NCBI GenBank assembly: GCA_047921395.1 | Contig: JBLRWH010000078.1 | Location: 1-10,395, forward strand | Length of the DNA stretch: 10,395 nt | Source of the DNA: XN24 sp047921395 | Lineage (GTDB): Bacteria > Pseudomonadota > Gammaproteobacteria > Steroidobacterales > XN24 | Direction: 5' to 3' | Shown: piece by piece, positions 1 through 8,460 of the stretch | Position numbering within the stretch: the stretch's first letter is position 1 | Layout of the letters: the number at the start of each line of letters is the position of its first letter | Notes under the pieces: model-generated | Told to the model about the DNA's origin: nothing | What the model saw: the letters and a program-made list of their open reading frames with translations, nothing else | Databases searched by the model: none | Translations under genes and position numbers: made by a program

Positions 1-1028
1 GGCACCCAGTCCATGATCACGCCGATCCCGGCGCCGTGCAGGCGGTCCACCAGGCAGCGCAACTCGTCGGGCGACCCGAAGCGGCTGCAGGCCGCGAACA
101 TGCCCGTCGGCTGGTACCCCCAGGAGGCCGCGAAGGGATGCTCCGTCAGGGGCATGAACTCGACGTGCGTGAAGCCCGCGTCGCGCAGGTAGGGCACCAG
201 CGTGTCGGCGAGTTCCAGGTAGGACATCGGCCGGCCGTCCCGGTAGCGCCAGGAGCCCGCGTGCAACTCGTAGACGGACATCGGCTGGTCGTTGCGATAG
301 CCGGCGGCGCGGCGCGCCGCCACCCAGTCGCCGTCCTGCCAGGCATACGCCTGGTCGGCGCACACGATCGATGCGTTGCCAGGCGGTTGCTCGTGGTAAC
401 GCGCGAAGGGATCCGCTTTCAGGGGCAACAGCTCCCCGTCCGGACCCTTGAGTTCGTACTTGTAGAGGGTACCGGCCTTCAGCCCGGGAATAAACAGGCG
501 CCAGCTGCCCTCGTAGGAGCTCTGCATGGGATGGCGCCGGCCATCCCAGTTGTTGAATTCTCCCACCACGCTGACGCTGCGAGCGGCGGGGGCATGCACC
601 ATGAAGCGCACCCCCTCGACCGCGCGGCCGCTCTCGCTCTCAAGGGTCAGCAGCTTCGAGCCGAAATCGCGGTACAGGCGGTTGCGATCCTCCGGCGCGC
701 GCGCGAACACACTGCGGCGGAACTGGTAGGGATCCTCGTCGTCCCAGACCCGCCCACCCGCGCCCAGCCGCAGGCGGTAGGCAAAGGCCCGCCGGCGGCG
801 CGGCAGGCGCTTGACGAACAGGTCGCTGTCGCCGACGCGCGTCATCCGGCCGAGGCTGCGGCGCGCCTCCAGGTCCACGATTTCGACCCAGTCGGTTTCG
901 GGACGCCAGGCGCGGATCATAATCCCCTGCCCGTCACTGGCCTCGTGCGGCCCGAGAAACTGGAACGGCACGGCACATTGGGCCGCGCTCAACTCGTGCA
1001 GGAACTGGACGGTGACGTCGTCGCGCAT
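1..1028 (-). CDS. glgB: 1,4-alpha-glucan branching enzyme GlgB, N-terminal 342 residues (cut by window edge)
   Basis: GlgB cuts alpha-1,4 glucan chains and rejoins them through alpha-1,6 bonds, making the branches of cytoplasmic glycogen. An ATG at 1028 opens a frame with no stop down to base 1. Residues about 20-110 look like the first N-terminal domain. Residues about 125-215 are a CBM48 domain, with the sequence GEFNNWDGRRHP around N160-W161-D162-G163. The GH13 domain begins near MSVYELHAGSWR (M250). It continues through FMPLTEHPF and SWGYQPTG and stops at IMDWV, the start of conserved GH13 region I. The catalytic Asp and Glu lie outside the window. The start is 3 nt after the glgP stop, so the two are surely one transcript. 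The Shine-Dalgarno is weak (GGATAG just upstream), which fits translational coupling. The branching-enzyme assignment is strong; only the C-terminal half is unseen. Confidence 0.95.
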   Translation of the reverse strand, partial: MRDDVTVQFLHELSAAQCAVPFQFLGPHEASDGQGIMIRAWRPETDWVEIVDLEARRSLGRMTRVGDSDLFVKRLPRRRRAFAYRLRLGAGGRVWDDEDPYQFRRSVFARAPEDRNRLYRDFGSKLLTLESESGRAVEGVRFMVHAPAARSVSVVGEFNNWDGRRHPMQSSYEGSWRLFIPGLKAGTLYKYELKGPDGELLPLKADPFARYHEQPPGNASIVCADQAYAWQDGDWVAARRAAGYRNDQPMSVYELHAGSWRYRDGRPMSYLELADTLVPYLRDAGFTHVEFMPLTEHPFAASWGYQPTGMFAACSRFGSPDELRCLVDRLHGAGIGVIMDWV

Positions 1029-1031
1029 TGT

Positions 1032-3506
<2,475 letters not shown>

Positions 3507-3515
3507 GGCCTGGGA

Positions 3516-3521
3516 CTCCCT
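3516..3521 (-). promoter_or_regulatory. Ribosome binding site of glgP (AGGGAG)
   Basis: AGGGAG on the minus strand with a 9-nt spacer to the TTG at 3506. It decides the otherwise ambiguous start of glgP, because no ATG or GTG lies in frame at the point where homology to the family begins. Confidence 0.6.
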
Positions 3522-3554
3522 GGTACCGGTTCTGAGCGCGCCGGCTCGCGCCGG

Positions 3555-3560
3555 AGCATA
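3555..3560 (-). promoter_or_regulatory. Possible -10 element for glgP (TATGCT)
   Basis: TATGCT matches TATAAT at 4 of 6 positions and would start transcription near 3548, giving a leader of about 42 nt. The hexamer 17 nt further upstream (TCAGCA) resembles a -35 poorly (3 of 6). A small inverted repeat, CCGGC-GCGA-GCCGG on the minus strand (3541-3554), straddles the expected start site. Weak evidence; some promoter must lie in this divergent gap. Confidence 0.3.
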
Positions 3561-3596
3561 ACAGAGACGCCGCGGCCTGCTGAGCCATGGGCGCGT

Positions 3597-3625
3597 TTGC
3601 CCTGCCTCGGACCGCGACCGATACT
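3597..3625 (+). promoter_or_regulatory. Candidate promoter of the MlaC-like gene (TTGCCC-17-GATACT)
   Basis: TTGCCC at 3597-3602 and GATACT at 3620-3625 are separated by 17 nt. Each matches the sigma-70 consensus at 4 of 6 positions. The -10 hexamer ends 10 nt before the ATG at 3636, so transcription would start only a few bases before the start codon. No Shine-Dalgarno is visible between them. This would be a nearly leaderless transcript. Consensus matching by eye only. Confidence 0.4.
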
Positions 3626-3635
3626 TGTCGGCATC

Positions 3636-4295
3636 ATGCGCAAAATCATCTTCGTCAGCCTGCTCTCGCTTTCGGCCGCCGCGGCGGCCGAATCTCCACC
3701 ACCCCCCGGGCTCATGGTCAGCGAGACCGTGAAGTCCCTGGCCGCCCTGGTCTCGGACTGCCGGCTGCCCCTCGCGGCCGACCCGGTCGCCCTGCGCGGC
3801 ATCGTGGACCACCACCTGAGGCCCAAGGCGGACGTGCTCTACGCGGGGCAATTGATCCTCGGCCGGCACTGGCCGGACGCGAACCCGGACCAGCGGCGGC
3901 GCTTCGCAGAGGCGCTCTACGGGACGCTCGTGAACCGTTACACGACCGGGCTCCTCCTGTTGACCGCCCGCAATGTCGCCGTGGTCCCGCCTGGCGCGAC
4001 GCCGGACGGCAGCGAGGCCGTGGTCGAGCTCCGGGTCGACGCGGGCCTCGCGACGCCGATCCCGATCTTCCTGCAAATGCGGCTGGGCAGCGGTCGCTGG
4101 CGCGTATACGACGCGCGCTGGGAGGACCAGTCCTACGTCCTGAGCCTGCGCCACGAGTTCTCGCTGGCGATCCGCCGCGACGGGCTGGAGGCGGTCATCC
4201 GGCGCCTCGAGGCCTCGGCCGGGACGCCCGCCGGGCCGCCGGAGGCGCGCGACACGATGGCCGGGCGCTGCCTGCGCGCCCGGGCCGCCCGGTGA
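3636..4295 (+). CDS. MlaC/Ttg2D-family periplasmic phospholipid-binding protein, 219 aa
   Basis: MlaC-family proteins carry phospholipids across the periplasm between the outer-membrane MlaA-porin complex and the inner-membrane MlaFEDB transporter. This protein has a signal peptide (MRKIIFVSLLSLSAAAAAE, likely cut after A18). It also has the family layout: KADVLYAGQLILGRHW, then PDQRRRFAEALYGTLVNRY, then a beta-rich half ending RWRVYDARWEDQSYVLSLRHEFSLAIRRDGLEAVIRRL. E. coli MlaC (211 aa) shows the same order, with its W-x-x-YD and 'G-x-x-x-L' tail. Cysteines at C42 and near residue 212 could pair. There are no mlaF, mlaE, mlaD or mlaB genes next to it, which is unusual because mlaC normally sits in that operon; it may be a paralogue. 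Its stop overlaps the start of the downstream nuclease gene. The family call is good; the cargo and partner are not known. Confidence 0.82.
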   Translation: MRKIIFVSLLSLSAAAAAESPPPPGLMVSETVKSLAALVSDCRLPLAADPVALRGIVDHHLRPKADVLYAGQLILGRHWPDANPDQRRRFAEALYGTLVNRYTTGLLLLTARNVAVVPPGATPDGSEAVVELRVDAGLATPIPIFLQMRLGSGRWRVYDARWEDQSYVLSLRHEFSLAIRRDGLEAVIRRLEASAGTPAGPPEARDTMAGRCLRARAAR

Positions 4296-5080
4296 AAGCC
4301 CGGCACTGGGCCGGCGGGTTGCTGGCCCTGGCGCTGCCGCTGACGGCGCAGGCCTGGGGACCGGAGGCCCACCGGGCCGCGACGGCCATCGCCGCGGATC
4401 GGCTGTGTCCGGCGGCAACGGCCACACTCGAGCCCCTGCTCGGCGAAAGGACCCTCGCGGAGGCCAGCCTCTGGCCGGACCGGATCCGTGGCGAGGCGCG
4501 CTGGGCGCACACGCGCGACTGGCATTACGTGAACATTGACGACGACGCGCCCTTCAGCGCGCTCGTGGAAGGCGAGCCTGGCCACGGGCAGCTGCTCCGG
4601 GCGATCCGCAGCAACCTCGCGCTGCTCGGCGACAAAGGCGCCCCGGTTGCCGAGCGCGGCGCGGCGCTCAGCTTTGTCCTGCACCTGGTGGTGGACCTGC
4701 ATCAGCCGCTTCATGTCGGCCGCAGCGAGGACCGGGGCGGCAACACGATCGACATCAGTTTCGAAGGCCAGGTCACCAACCTGCACCGCCTGTGGGACGG
4801 CGTCCTGCTGCGCAGCGCAGGACTGCGCCAGGACGACTACCGCCGGAGCCTGGAACCGCTCGTGCTGCTCGGCGCCGGCGACTGGGAGCGCGGCACGCTG
4901 GAAGACTGGGCCGAGGAATCGCGACGCCTGCGCCCGTGGCTCTATGACTTCGACACCCGGCGCCGCGTCCCGCTGATCTCGAAGCGGTACGCAGAGACCG
5001 GCCGCCAACTCACGGCGCTGCGCGTCGCCCAGGCGGGTGTGCGCACGGCCTGGCTGCTGAACGGCCTCTGGTGTGAATGA
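4292..5080 (+). CDS. Secreted S1/P1-family zinc-dependent nuclease, 262 aa
   Basis: S1/P1 enzymes are tri-zinc phosphodiesterases that degrade single-stranded nucleic acid. The GTG start at 4292 overlaps the preceding TGA (GTGA), so translation is probably coupled; no better start exists. A signal peptide (MKARHWAGGLLALALPLTAQA) is cut to expose W22, which must be the mature N-terminus because its backbone amine binds zinc. All the ligands of nuclease P1 have counterparts: W22, H27, D63, H78, H131, D135, H141, H165 and D169. They lie in the motifs WGPEAH, WPDRIR, WHYVNI, HLVVDLHQPLHVG, DRGGN and NLHRLWD. The only cysteines, C39 and C261, could form a disulfide. Length is normal for bacterial members. 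The fold is shared with zinc phospholipase C, so a lipid substrate cannot be excluded given the MlaC-like partner. Confidence 0.92.
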   Translation: MKARHWAGGLLALALPLTAQAWGPEAHRAATAIAADRLCPAATATLEPLLGERTLAEASLWPDRIRGEARWAHTRDWHYVNIDDDAPFSALVEGEPGHGQLLRAIRSNLALLGDKGAPVAERGAALSFVLHLVVDLHQPLHVGRSEDRGGNTIDISFEGQVTNLHRLWDGVLLRSAGLRQDDYRRSLEPLVLLGAGDWERGTLEDWAEESRRLRPWLYDFDTRRRVPLISKRYAETGRQLTALRVAQAGVRTAWLLNGLWCE

Positions 5081-5086
5081 GCGCCC

Positions 5087-6640
5087 TCAGTACGTGTAGC
5101 TGGACTGGATGCCGAGCGGAATGCCCAGCGCCCAGTAAATCAGCAGGAAGGCCGACCAGGCCCCCAGGAACACCACTGAGTAAGGCAGCATCATGGCCAC
5201 CAGCGTGCCGATGCCCGCACTGCTCACGTAGCGCTTGCAGAACACCACGATCAGCGGGAAATACGGCATCAGCGGGGTGATGATGTTCGTGGCCGAGTCG
5301 CCGACACGATAGGCCGCCTGCGTCAGGTCCGGCGAGATCCCGAGGCTCATCAGCATCGGCACCAGGATCGGCGCGAGCAGCGCCCACTTGGCCGAGGCCG
5401 AGCCCACCAGCAGGTTCACGAACCCCGTGACCAGGACGATCCCGACCAGGGTGACCTGCGCCGGCATCCCCAGCGAGCGCAGGAAATTCGCGCCCTCGAT
5501 GGCGATCAGCGCGCCGAGATTGGACTGGCCGAAGGCGAAGATGAATTGCGCTGCGAAGAAGGCCATCACGACGTAGTAGCCCATGTCGCTCATGGCCTTC
5601 GCCATGCCCTGGATGACGTCGCGGTGGCTCTTGAAGGAACGGGAGGCATAGCCGAACACGATTCCGGGGATCACGAACAGCAGGAAGATGAGCGGCACGA
5701 TGGACCGCATCAGCGGCGCCGACGGGCTGGCGAGATCGCCCGAGGCGTCGCGCCACGCGGAACCGCCGGGCAGCGTCGTCAGGGCGATCACCCCCAGCGT
5801 GATGACCATCGACAACAGCGCCCAGCGCAACGCCTTGCGTTCGGCCGGCTGCAGCGGCTCCATCGTCGGGAGCGCGTCGAGATCGCCGTCCAGCGGCGTG
5901 CTCCGGAGCCGCGGCTCCACGACCTTGTCGGTCAGGAACCAGCCGAGCCCGATGATGAGCAGCGAGGAAATCGCGGTGAAGAAGTAATTGTTCAGCGGAT
6001 TGACCAGCAGCTCGGAGTCCAGCACTTGCACACCCGCCTGGGTGATGCCCGCCAGCATGGGATCGAGGCTGGACGGGACGAAGTTGGCCGAGAACCCGCC
6101 CGATACGCCGGCAAACGCCGCCGCGATGCCCGCCAGCGGATGGCGCCCCGCCGCATAGAAGATGATGCCGCCGAGCGGCACCACGAGCACATAGCCCGCA
6201 TCCACCGCGGTGTGGCTGACGATGCCCACCATGACGACCATCGGCGTCAGCAGCCAGCGCCTGGTGAACGACAGCAGCGCGCGCAGCGCGGCATTGATGA
6301 AGCCGGAGTGCTCCGCCACGCCGATGCCGAGCATCGCCACCAGCACCACGCCCAGCGGCGGGAAGGCGACGAAAACCTGCACCATCTGCGCCATGAAGCC
6401 CGTGAACTCCTGCCCGGCCAGCAGGTTCTTCACCACCACGGCTTCGCCGGTGCGCGGATCGATCGCCGAGAAGGACATGGGCGCGAGCAAGGCCGAAACG
6501 ACCCAGGTGATGATGAGCGCCAGCAAGAACAGCACGGCGGGATCCGGCAACTTGTTGCCGACGCGCTCGACCCAGTCGAGCATCCTGGCAATGCGGGGAT
6601 TGGCGGTCGCGTAATCTGCTGCGGGTTCTGGTCCGGCCAC
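5087..6640 (-). CDS. AbgT-family transporter (p-aminobenzoyl-glutamate carrier / MtrF type), 517 aa
   Basis: This is an inner-membrane secondary carrier of the AbgT family. E. coli AbgT imports p-aminobenzoyl-glutamate, a folate breakdown product. MtrF and YdaH were reported to export sulfonamides and p-aminobenzoate. The protein matches E. coli AbgT (508 aa) throughout. Shared stretches include WVERVGNKLPDP, VVVKNLL, GRHPLAGIAAAFAGVSGGFSAN, the SHTAVDAG segment, LTDKVVEPRL, and the late SASAKWALLAPILVPM and hairpin region. Many hydrophobic segments fit the family's nine-helix, two-hairpin fold. The GTG at 6640 is chosen because AGGAGG lies 6 nt upstream; the first ATG is inside the conserved region. 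Its stop is 6 nt from the converging nuclease stop. A 41-aa membrane protein gene lies 80 nt upstream on the same strand. Substrate and direction of transport cannot be read from sequence. Confidence 0.93.
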   Translation of the reverse strand: MAGPEPAADYATANPRIARMLDWVERVGNKLPDPAVLFLLALIITWVVSALLAPMSFSAIDPRTGEAVVVKNLLAGQEFTGFMAQMVQVFVAFPPLGVVLVAMLGIGVAEHSGFINAALRALLSFTRRWLLTPMVVMVGIVSHTAVDAGYVLVVPLGGIIFYAAGRHPLAGIAAAFAGVSGGFSANFVPSSLDPMLAGITQAGVQVLDSELLVNPLNNYFFTAISSLLIIGLGWFLTDKVVEPRLRSTPLDGDLDALPTMEPLQPAERKALRWALLSMVITLGVIALTTLPGGSAWRDASGDLASPSAPLMRSIVPLIFLLFVIPGIVFGYASRSFKSHRDVIQGMAKAMSDMGYYVVMAFFAAQFIFAFGQSNLGALIAIEGANFLRSLGMPAQVTLVGIVLVTGFVNLLVGSASAKWALLAPILVPMLMSLGISPDLTQAAYRVGDSATNIITPLMPYFPLIVVFCKRYVSSAGIGTLVAMMLPYSVVFLGAWSAFLLIYWALGIPLGIQSSYTY

Positions 6641-6646
6641 GGGCTT

Positions 6647-6652
6647 CCTCCT
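6647..6652 (-). promoter_or_regulatory. Strong ribosome binding site of the AbgT-family gene (AGGAGG)
   Basis: A consensus AGGAGG on the minus strand with a 6-nt spacer to GTG at 6640. It settles the choice of a GTG start. Confidence 0.8.
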
Positions 6653-6664
6653 CGTCGTGAAGGC

Positions 6665-6679
6665 GGCAGTATAGCTGCC
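6665..6679 (-). promoter_or_regulatory. Candidate -10 (TATACT) of the AbgT-family gene inside an inverted repeat
   Basis: On the minus strand TATACT (6673-6668) matches the -10 consensus at 5 of 6 positions. It would start transcription near 6661, giving a leader of about 21 nt that contains the AGGAGG. The plus strand reads GGCAG-TATAG-CTGCC at 6665-6679, a perfect 5-bp inverted repeat that brackets the hexamer. No good -35 is visible at 16-18 nt, which would fit a promoter that needs an activator. The repeat could be a regulator site or chance in GC-rich DNA. Confidence 0.35.
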
Positions 6680-6720
6680 TCACGGCGAGAGTTGCGGCCG
6701 CGTGCAGCCTGCGGGCCGGC

Positions 6721-6846
6721 TCAGCGGTCTTGCTTGTGCCTGCGTCGTACCCGGACGGCGACCACGCCGCCGATGACTGCGAGCACCCCCGCGACTGCAT
6801 ATAGCGCGACTACCACGATGACGCCGAACTGGGGCTGATCGTACAT
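6721..6846 (-). CDS. Small single-pass membrane protein, 41 aa, unknown family
   Basis: An ATG at 6846 opens a 41-codon frame ending in TGA at 6721. AAGGAG lies 6 nt upstream of the ATG, as good a ribosome binding site as any in the window. The product starts MYDQPQF. It has one hydrophobic stretch (about residues 8-31, rich in V, A, G and I, with glycines G20, G26 and G27 that could pack against another helix). It ends in the basic tail RVRRRHKQDR, which predicts an outside N-terminus and a cytoplasmic C-terminus. About 78% of its codons end in G or C, close to but somewhat below its neighbours. It lies 80 nt upstream of the AbgT-family gene on the same strand. The layout recalls small accessory subunits of bacterial transporters, but I do not recognise the family and function is not shown. 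Confidence 0.7.
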   Translation of the reverse strand: MYDQPQFGVIVVVALYAVAGVLAVIGGVVAVRVRRRHKQDR

Positions 6847-6852
6847 CCTGTT

Positions 6853-6858
6853 CTCCTT
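6853..6858 (-). promoter_or_regulatory. Ribosome binding site of the 41-aa membrane protein gene (AAGGAG)
   Basis: AAGGAG on the minus strand with a 6-nt spacer to ATG at 6846. This is the main non-protein evidence that the short frame is translated. Confidence 0.65.
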
Positions 6859-7018
6859 CCGGGTGTCCAACCGGGACCCCGCGTCAAAAGTTTAGCAACC
6901 CTGCCCTCTTCGATGCCGACGCAGCTGCGGATTTCACCAGGCCCGGGTTTGCCTCGGCCGGGCCGATCGGTCAGCATCGGGCGCTGCGTGCCAGCCCCGC
7001 TGCCGGAGTCCCGCCACC
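6859..7018. other. Divergent intergenic region between the small membrane protein gene and the YfcC-family gene
   Basis: This gap must hold promoters for both directions. For the minus side the best -10-like match is TAAACT (6894-6889, 4 of 6), without a convincing -35. For the plus side I find no clear hexamer pair; a weak CGGAG (7004-7008) lies 10 nt before the ATG at 7019. There is no RNA gene or repeat of note. Open frames that cross this gap on the plus strand only shadow the carrier gene. Confidence 0.5.
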
Positions 7019-8398
7019 ATGCGTCGCACCTTCCAGGTTCCCCATACCCTCGTGTTGCTGTTCGGCATGATGGTGCTGGCGCTCGTGGCCACCTGGCTCC
7101 TGCCGCAGGGCGAGTTCGAAACGGTCCTGACCGATACGGGCCGCGCGGTCGTGGTGCCCGGCACCTACGCCGTCATCGAGGGCGCCCGCATGCTCATGCC
7201 GTGGGAGCTGCTGACCGTCGTGCCCCGCGCCCTCGCGGATGCGCAGGACATCATATTCTTCGTCCTGATCGTCGGGGGCGCGATCAGCGTGCTGCGGGCC
7301 ACGGGCACGATCGACGCGATCCTGGGCGCGGTGCTGCGCCGCGTGGGCCACAGTCCGGGCCTGCTGATCGCGACCGGCATGGCGGTATTCGCGGCCGGCT
7401 CCGCCACGCTTGGGGTCGCGGAGGAGTACATCCCGCTCACGATGGTGCTGATCGCCCTGTGCGTCGCGATGCGCATGGACACGGTCACCGCGATCGGCAT
7501 CATGGTCTGCGGTTACGGCATCGGCTACGGCGTCGCCGCGCTGAACCCGTTCACCGTCCTCGTGGCCCAGCGCGTCGCCGAACTTCCCCCCGCCTCCGGG
7601 CTGGGTTTTCGCCTCGCGATTTTCCTGCCGTTCCTCGCCATCGGCATCCACCACGTCTGGCGCTATGCCAGCCGCGTGCGGGCCGATCCGGCCGCCAGCC
7701 TGGTGCATGACATCCCGGCCGCACAGCACGCCCCGGCCGAGATGCACCCCGGCATGACGGGGCGCCACACGCTGGTGACCGGCATGACACTCGTGGCGCT
7801 GGGCGCGATGGTGTACGGCATCGCGTTCCCTAAGTGGTACATCCTGGAGCTGGGCGCCATTTTCCTGGGGCTGGCGCTGTTCGCCGGCCTGGTCGGCGGC
7901 CTCGGCGCGGACGGCACCGCAAAGCGGTTCGCAGAGGGCGCCGCGGAGCTCGCCGGCACGGCGCTCCTGATCGGTTTCGCGCGCTCGATCGCGTTGATCC
8001 TGGAAGACGGCCAGGTCTTGCACACGATCGTCAACGGCCTCGCCATGCCGCTGCAGGCGATGGGCGCCGAATTCGCCGCCATCGGCATGCTCGTGATCCA
8101 GACCGTGATCAACCTGTTCATTCCGTCGGGCTCGGGCCAGGCCTACGTGACGATGCCCCTGATGGCGCCGATCGGCGACCTGGTCGGGGTGAGCCGCCAG
8201 ACGGCGGTGTTGGCCTTCCAGTTCGGCGACGGCTTCGCGAACATGATCGTGCCCACGAACCCGGTGCTGATGGGTATCCTGGGCATCGCGGGGATCCCGT
8301 ACGACCGCTGGCTGCGGTTCGTCCTGCCGCTGCTGCTGAAGCTGCTGGTGGCGGGGTCGGTCACGCTGGTCATCGCGGTGTCGATCGGGCTGTCCTGA
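7019..8398 (+). CDS. YfcC/DcuC-family inner-membrane carrier, 459 aa
   Basis: A polytopic membrane protein of the DcuC-like family (the YfcC branch), within the ion transporter superfamily. Proposed substrates for relatives include C4-dicarboxylates and basic amino acids, but YfcC itself lacks a firm assignment. Diagnostic stretches are the N-terminus FQVPHTLVLLFGMMVLALVATWLLPQGEF, FFVLIVGGAISVLRATG, GSATLGVAEEYIPLTMV, and the second-half hairpin PSGSGQAYVTMPLMAP (P369-Q374). It closes with FQFGDGFANMIVPTNPVLMGILGIAGIPY. The two related motifs fit an internal inverted repeat of the carrier fold. The ATG at 7019 is chosen because it directly precedes the conserved N-terminus; its CGGAG is weak and 10 nt away. 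At 459 aa it is shorter than E. coli YfcC (506 aa) but appears complete. It is divergent from the small membrane protein and AbgT-family genes. Confidence 0.88.
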   Translation: MRRTFQVPHTLVLLFGMMVLALVATWLLPQGEFETVLTDTGRAVVVPGTYAVIEGARMLMPWELLTVVPRALADAQDIIFFVLIVGGAISVLRATGTIDAILGAVLRRVGHSPGLLIATGMAVFAAGSATLGVAEEYIPLTMVLIALCVAMRMDTVTAIGIMVCGYGIGYGVAALNPFTVLVAQRVAELPPASGLGFRLAIFLPFLAIGIHHVWRYASRVRADPAASLVHDIPAAQHAPAEMHPGMTGRHTLVTGMTLVALGAMVYGIAFPKWYILELGAIFLGLALFAGLVGGLGADGTAKRFAEGAAELAGTALLIGFARSIALILEDGQVLHTIVNGLAMPLQAMGAEFAAIGMLVIQTVINLFIPSGSGQAYVTMPLMAPIGDLVGVSRQTAVLAFQFGDGFANMIVPTNPVLMGILGIAGIPYDRWLRFVLPLLLKLLVAGSVTLVIAVSIGLS

Positions 8399-8429
8399 GG
8401 CCCCCGGCTTGGCGTTGGCCATGGGCGCG

Positions 8430-8444
8430 CGGGCTCCGAGCCCG
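8430..8444 (+). promoter_or_regulatory. Short inverted repeat between the YfcC-family gene and yheS
   Basis: CGGGCT-CCG-AGCCCG is a perfect 6-bp stem with a 3-nt loop, 31 nt after the carrier stop. No T-run follows, so it is not a standard intrinsic terminator. It ends one base before the -10-like TACAAT, so it lies in the promoter spacer and might bind a regulator, or it may do nothing. Confidence 0.3.
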
Positions 8445-8450
8445 TACAAT
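8445..8450 (+). promoter_or_regulatory. Candidate -10 of yheS (TACAAT), probably leaderless
   Basis: TACAAT matches the -10 consensus at 5 of 6 positions. It ends 10 nt before the ATG at 8461, so the transcript would begin only a few bases before that codon. No Shine-Dalgarno precedes the ATG. The -35 region 17 nt upstream (TGGGCG) is poor. If real, this promoter rules out the in-frame ATG at 8449, which overlaps the hexamer. Confidence 0.45.
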
Positions 8451-8460
8451 GCGCCGCCTG

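Noticed and set aside
5546..6838. A 430-codon plus-strand frame, rich in H, R and Q, over the AbgT-family gene.
   Set aside because: Its composition is that of an antisense shadow, and the minus strand holds a complete, recognisable transporter.
6913..7710. A 265-codon plus-strand frame starting in the divergent gap and overlapping the YfcC-family gene.
   Set aside because: It lacks a ribosome binding site, its product is Arg/His/Pro-rich, and the overlapping frame encodes the carrier.
8430..8444. The hairpin after the YfcC-family gene as an intrinsic terminator.
   Set aside because: The stem is short and no T-run follows, so it is kept only as a possible regulatory repeat.
6971..8449. A 492-codon minus-strand frame over the YfcC-family gene.
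   Set aside because: It is antisense to a recognisable carrier and has the H/R/D/Q-rich make-up of a shadow frame.
8449..8460. An upstream in-frame ATG for yheS that would add four residues.
   Set aside because: It overlaps the TACAAT element, lacks a Shine-Dalgarno, and family homology starts at the ATG at 8461.
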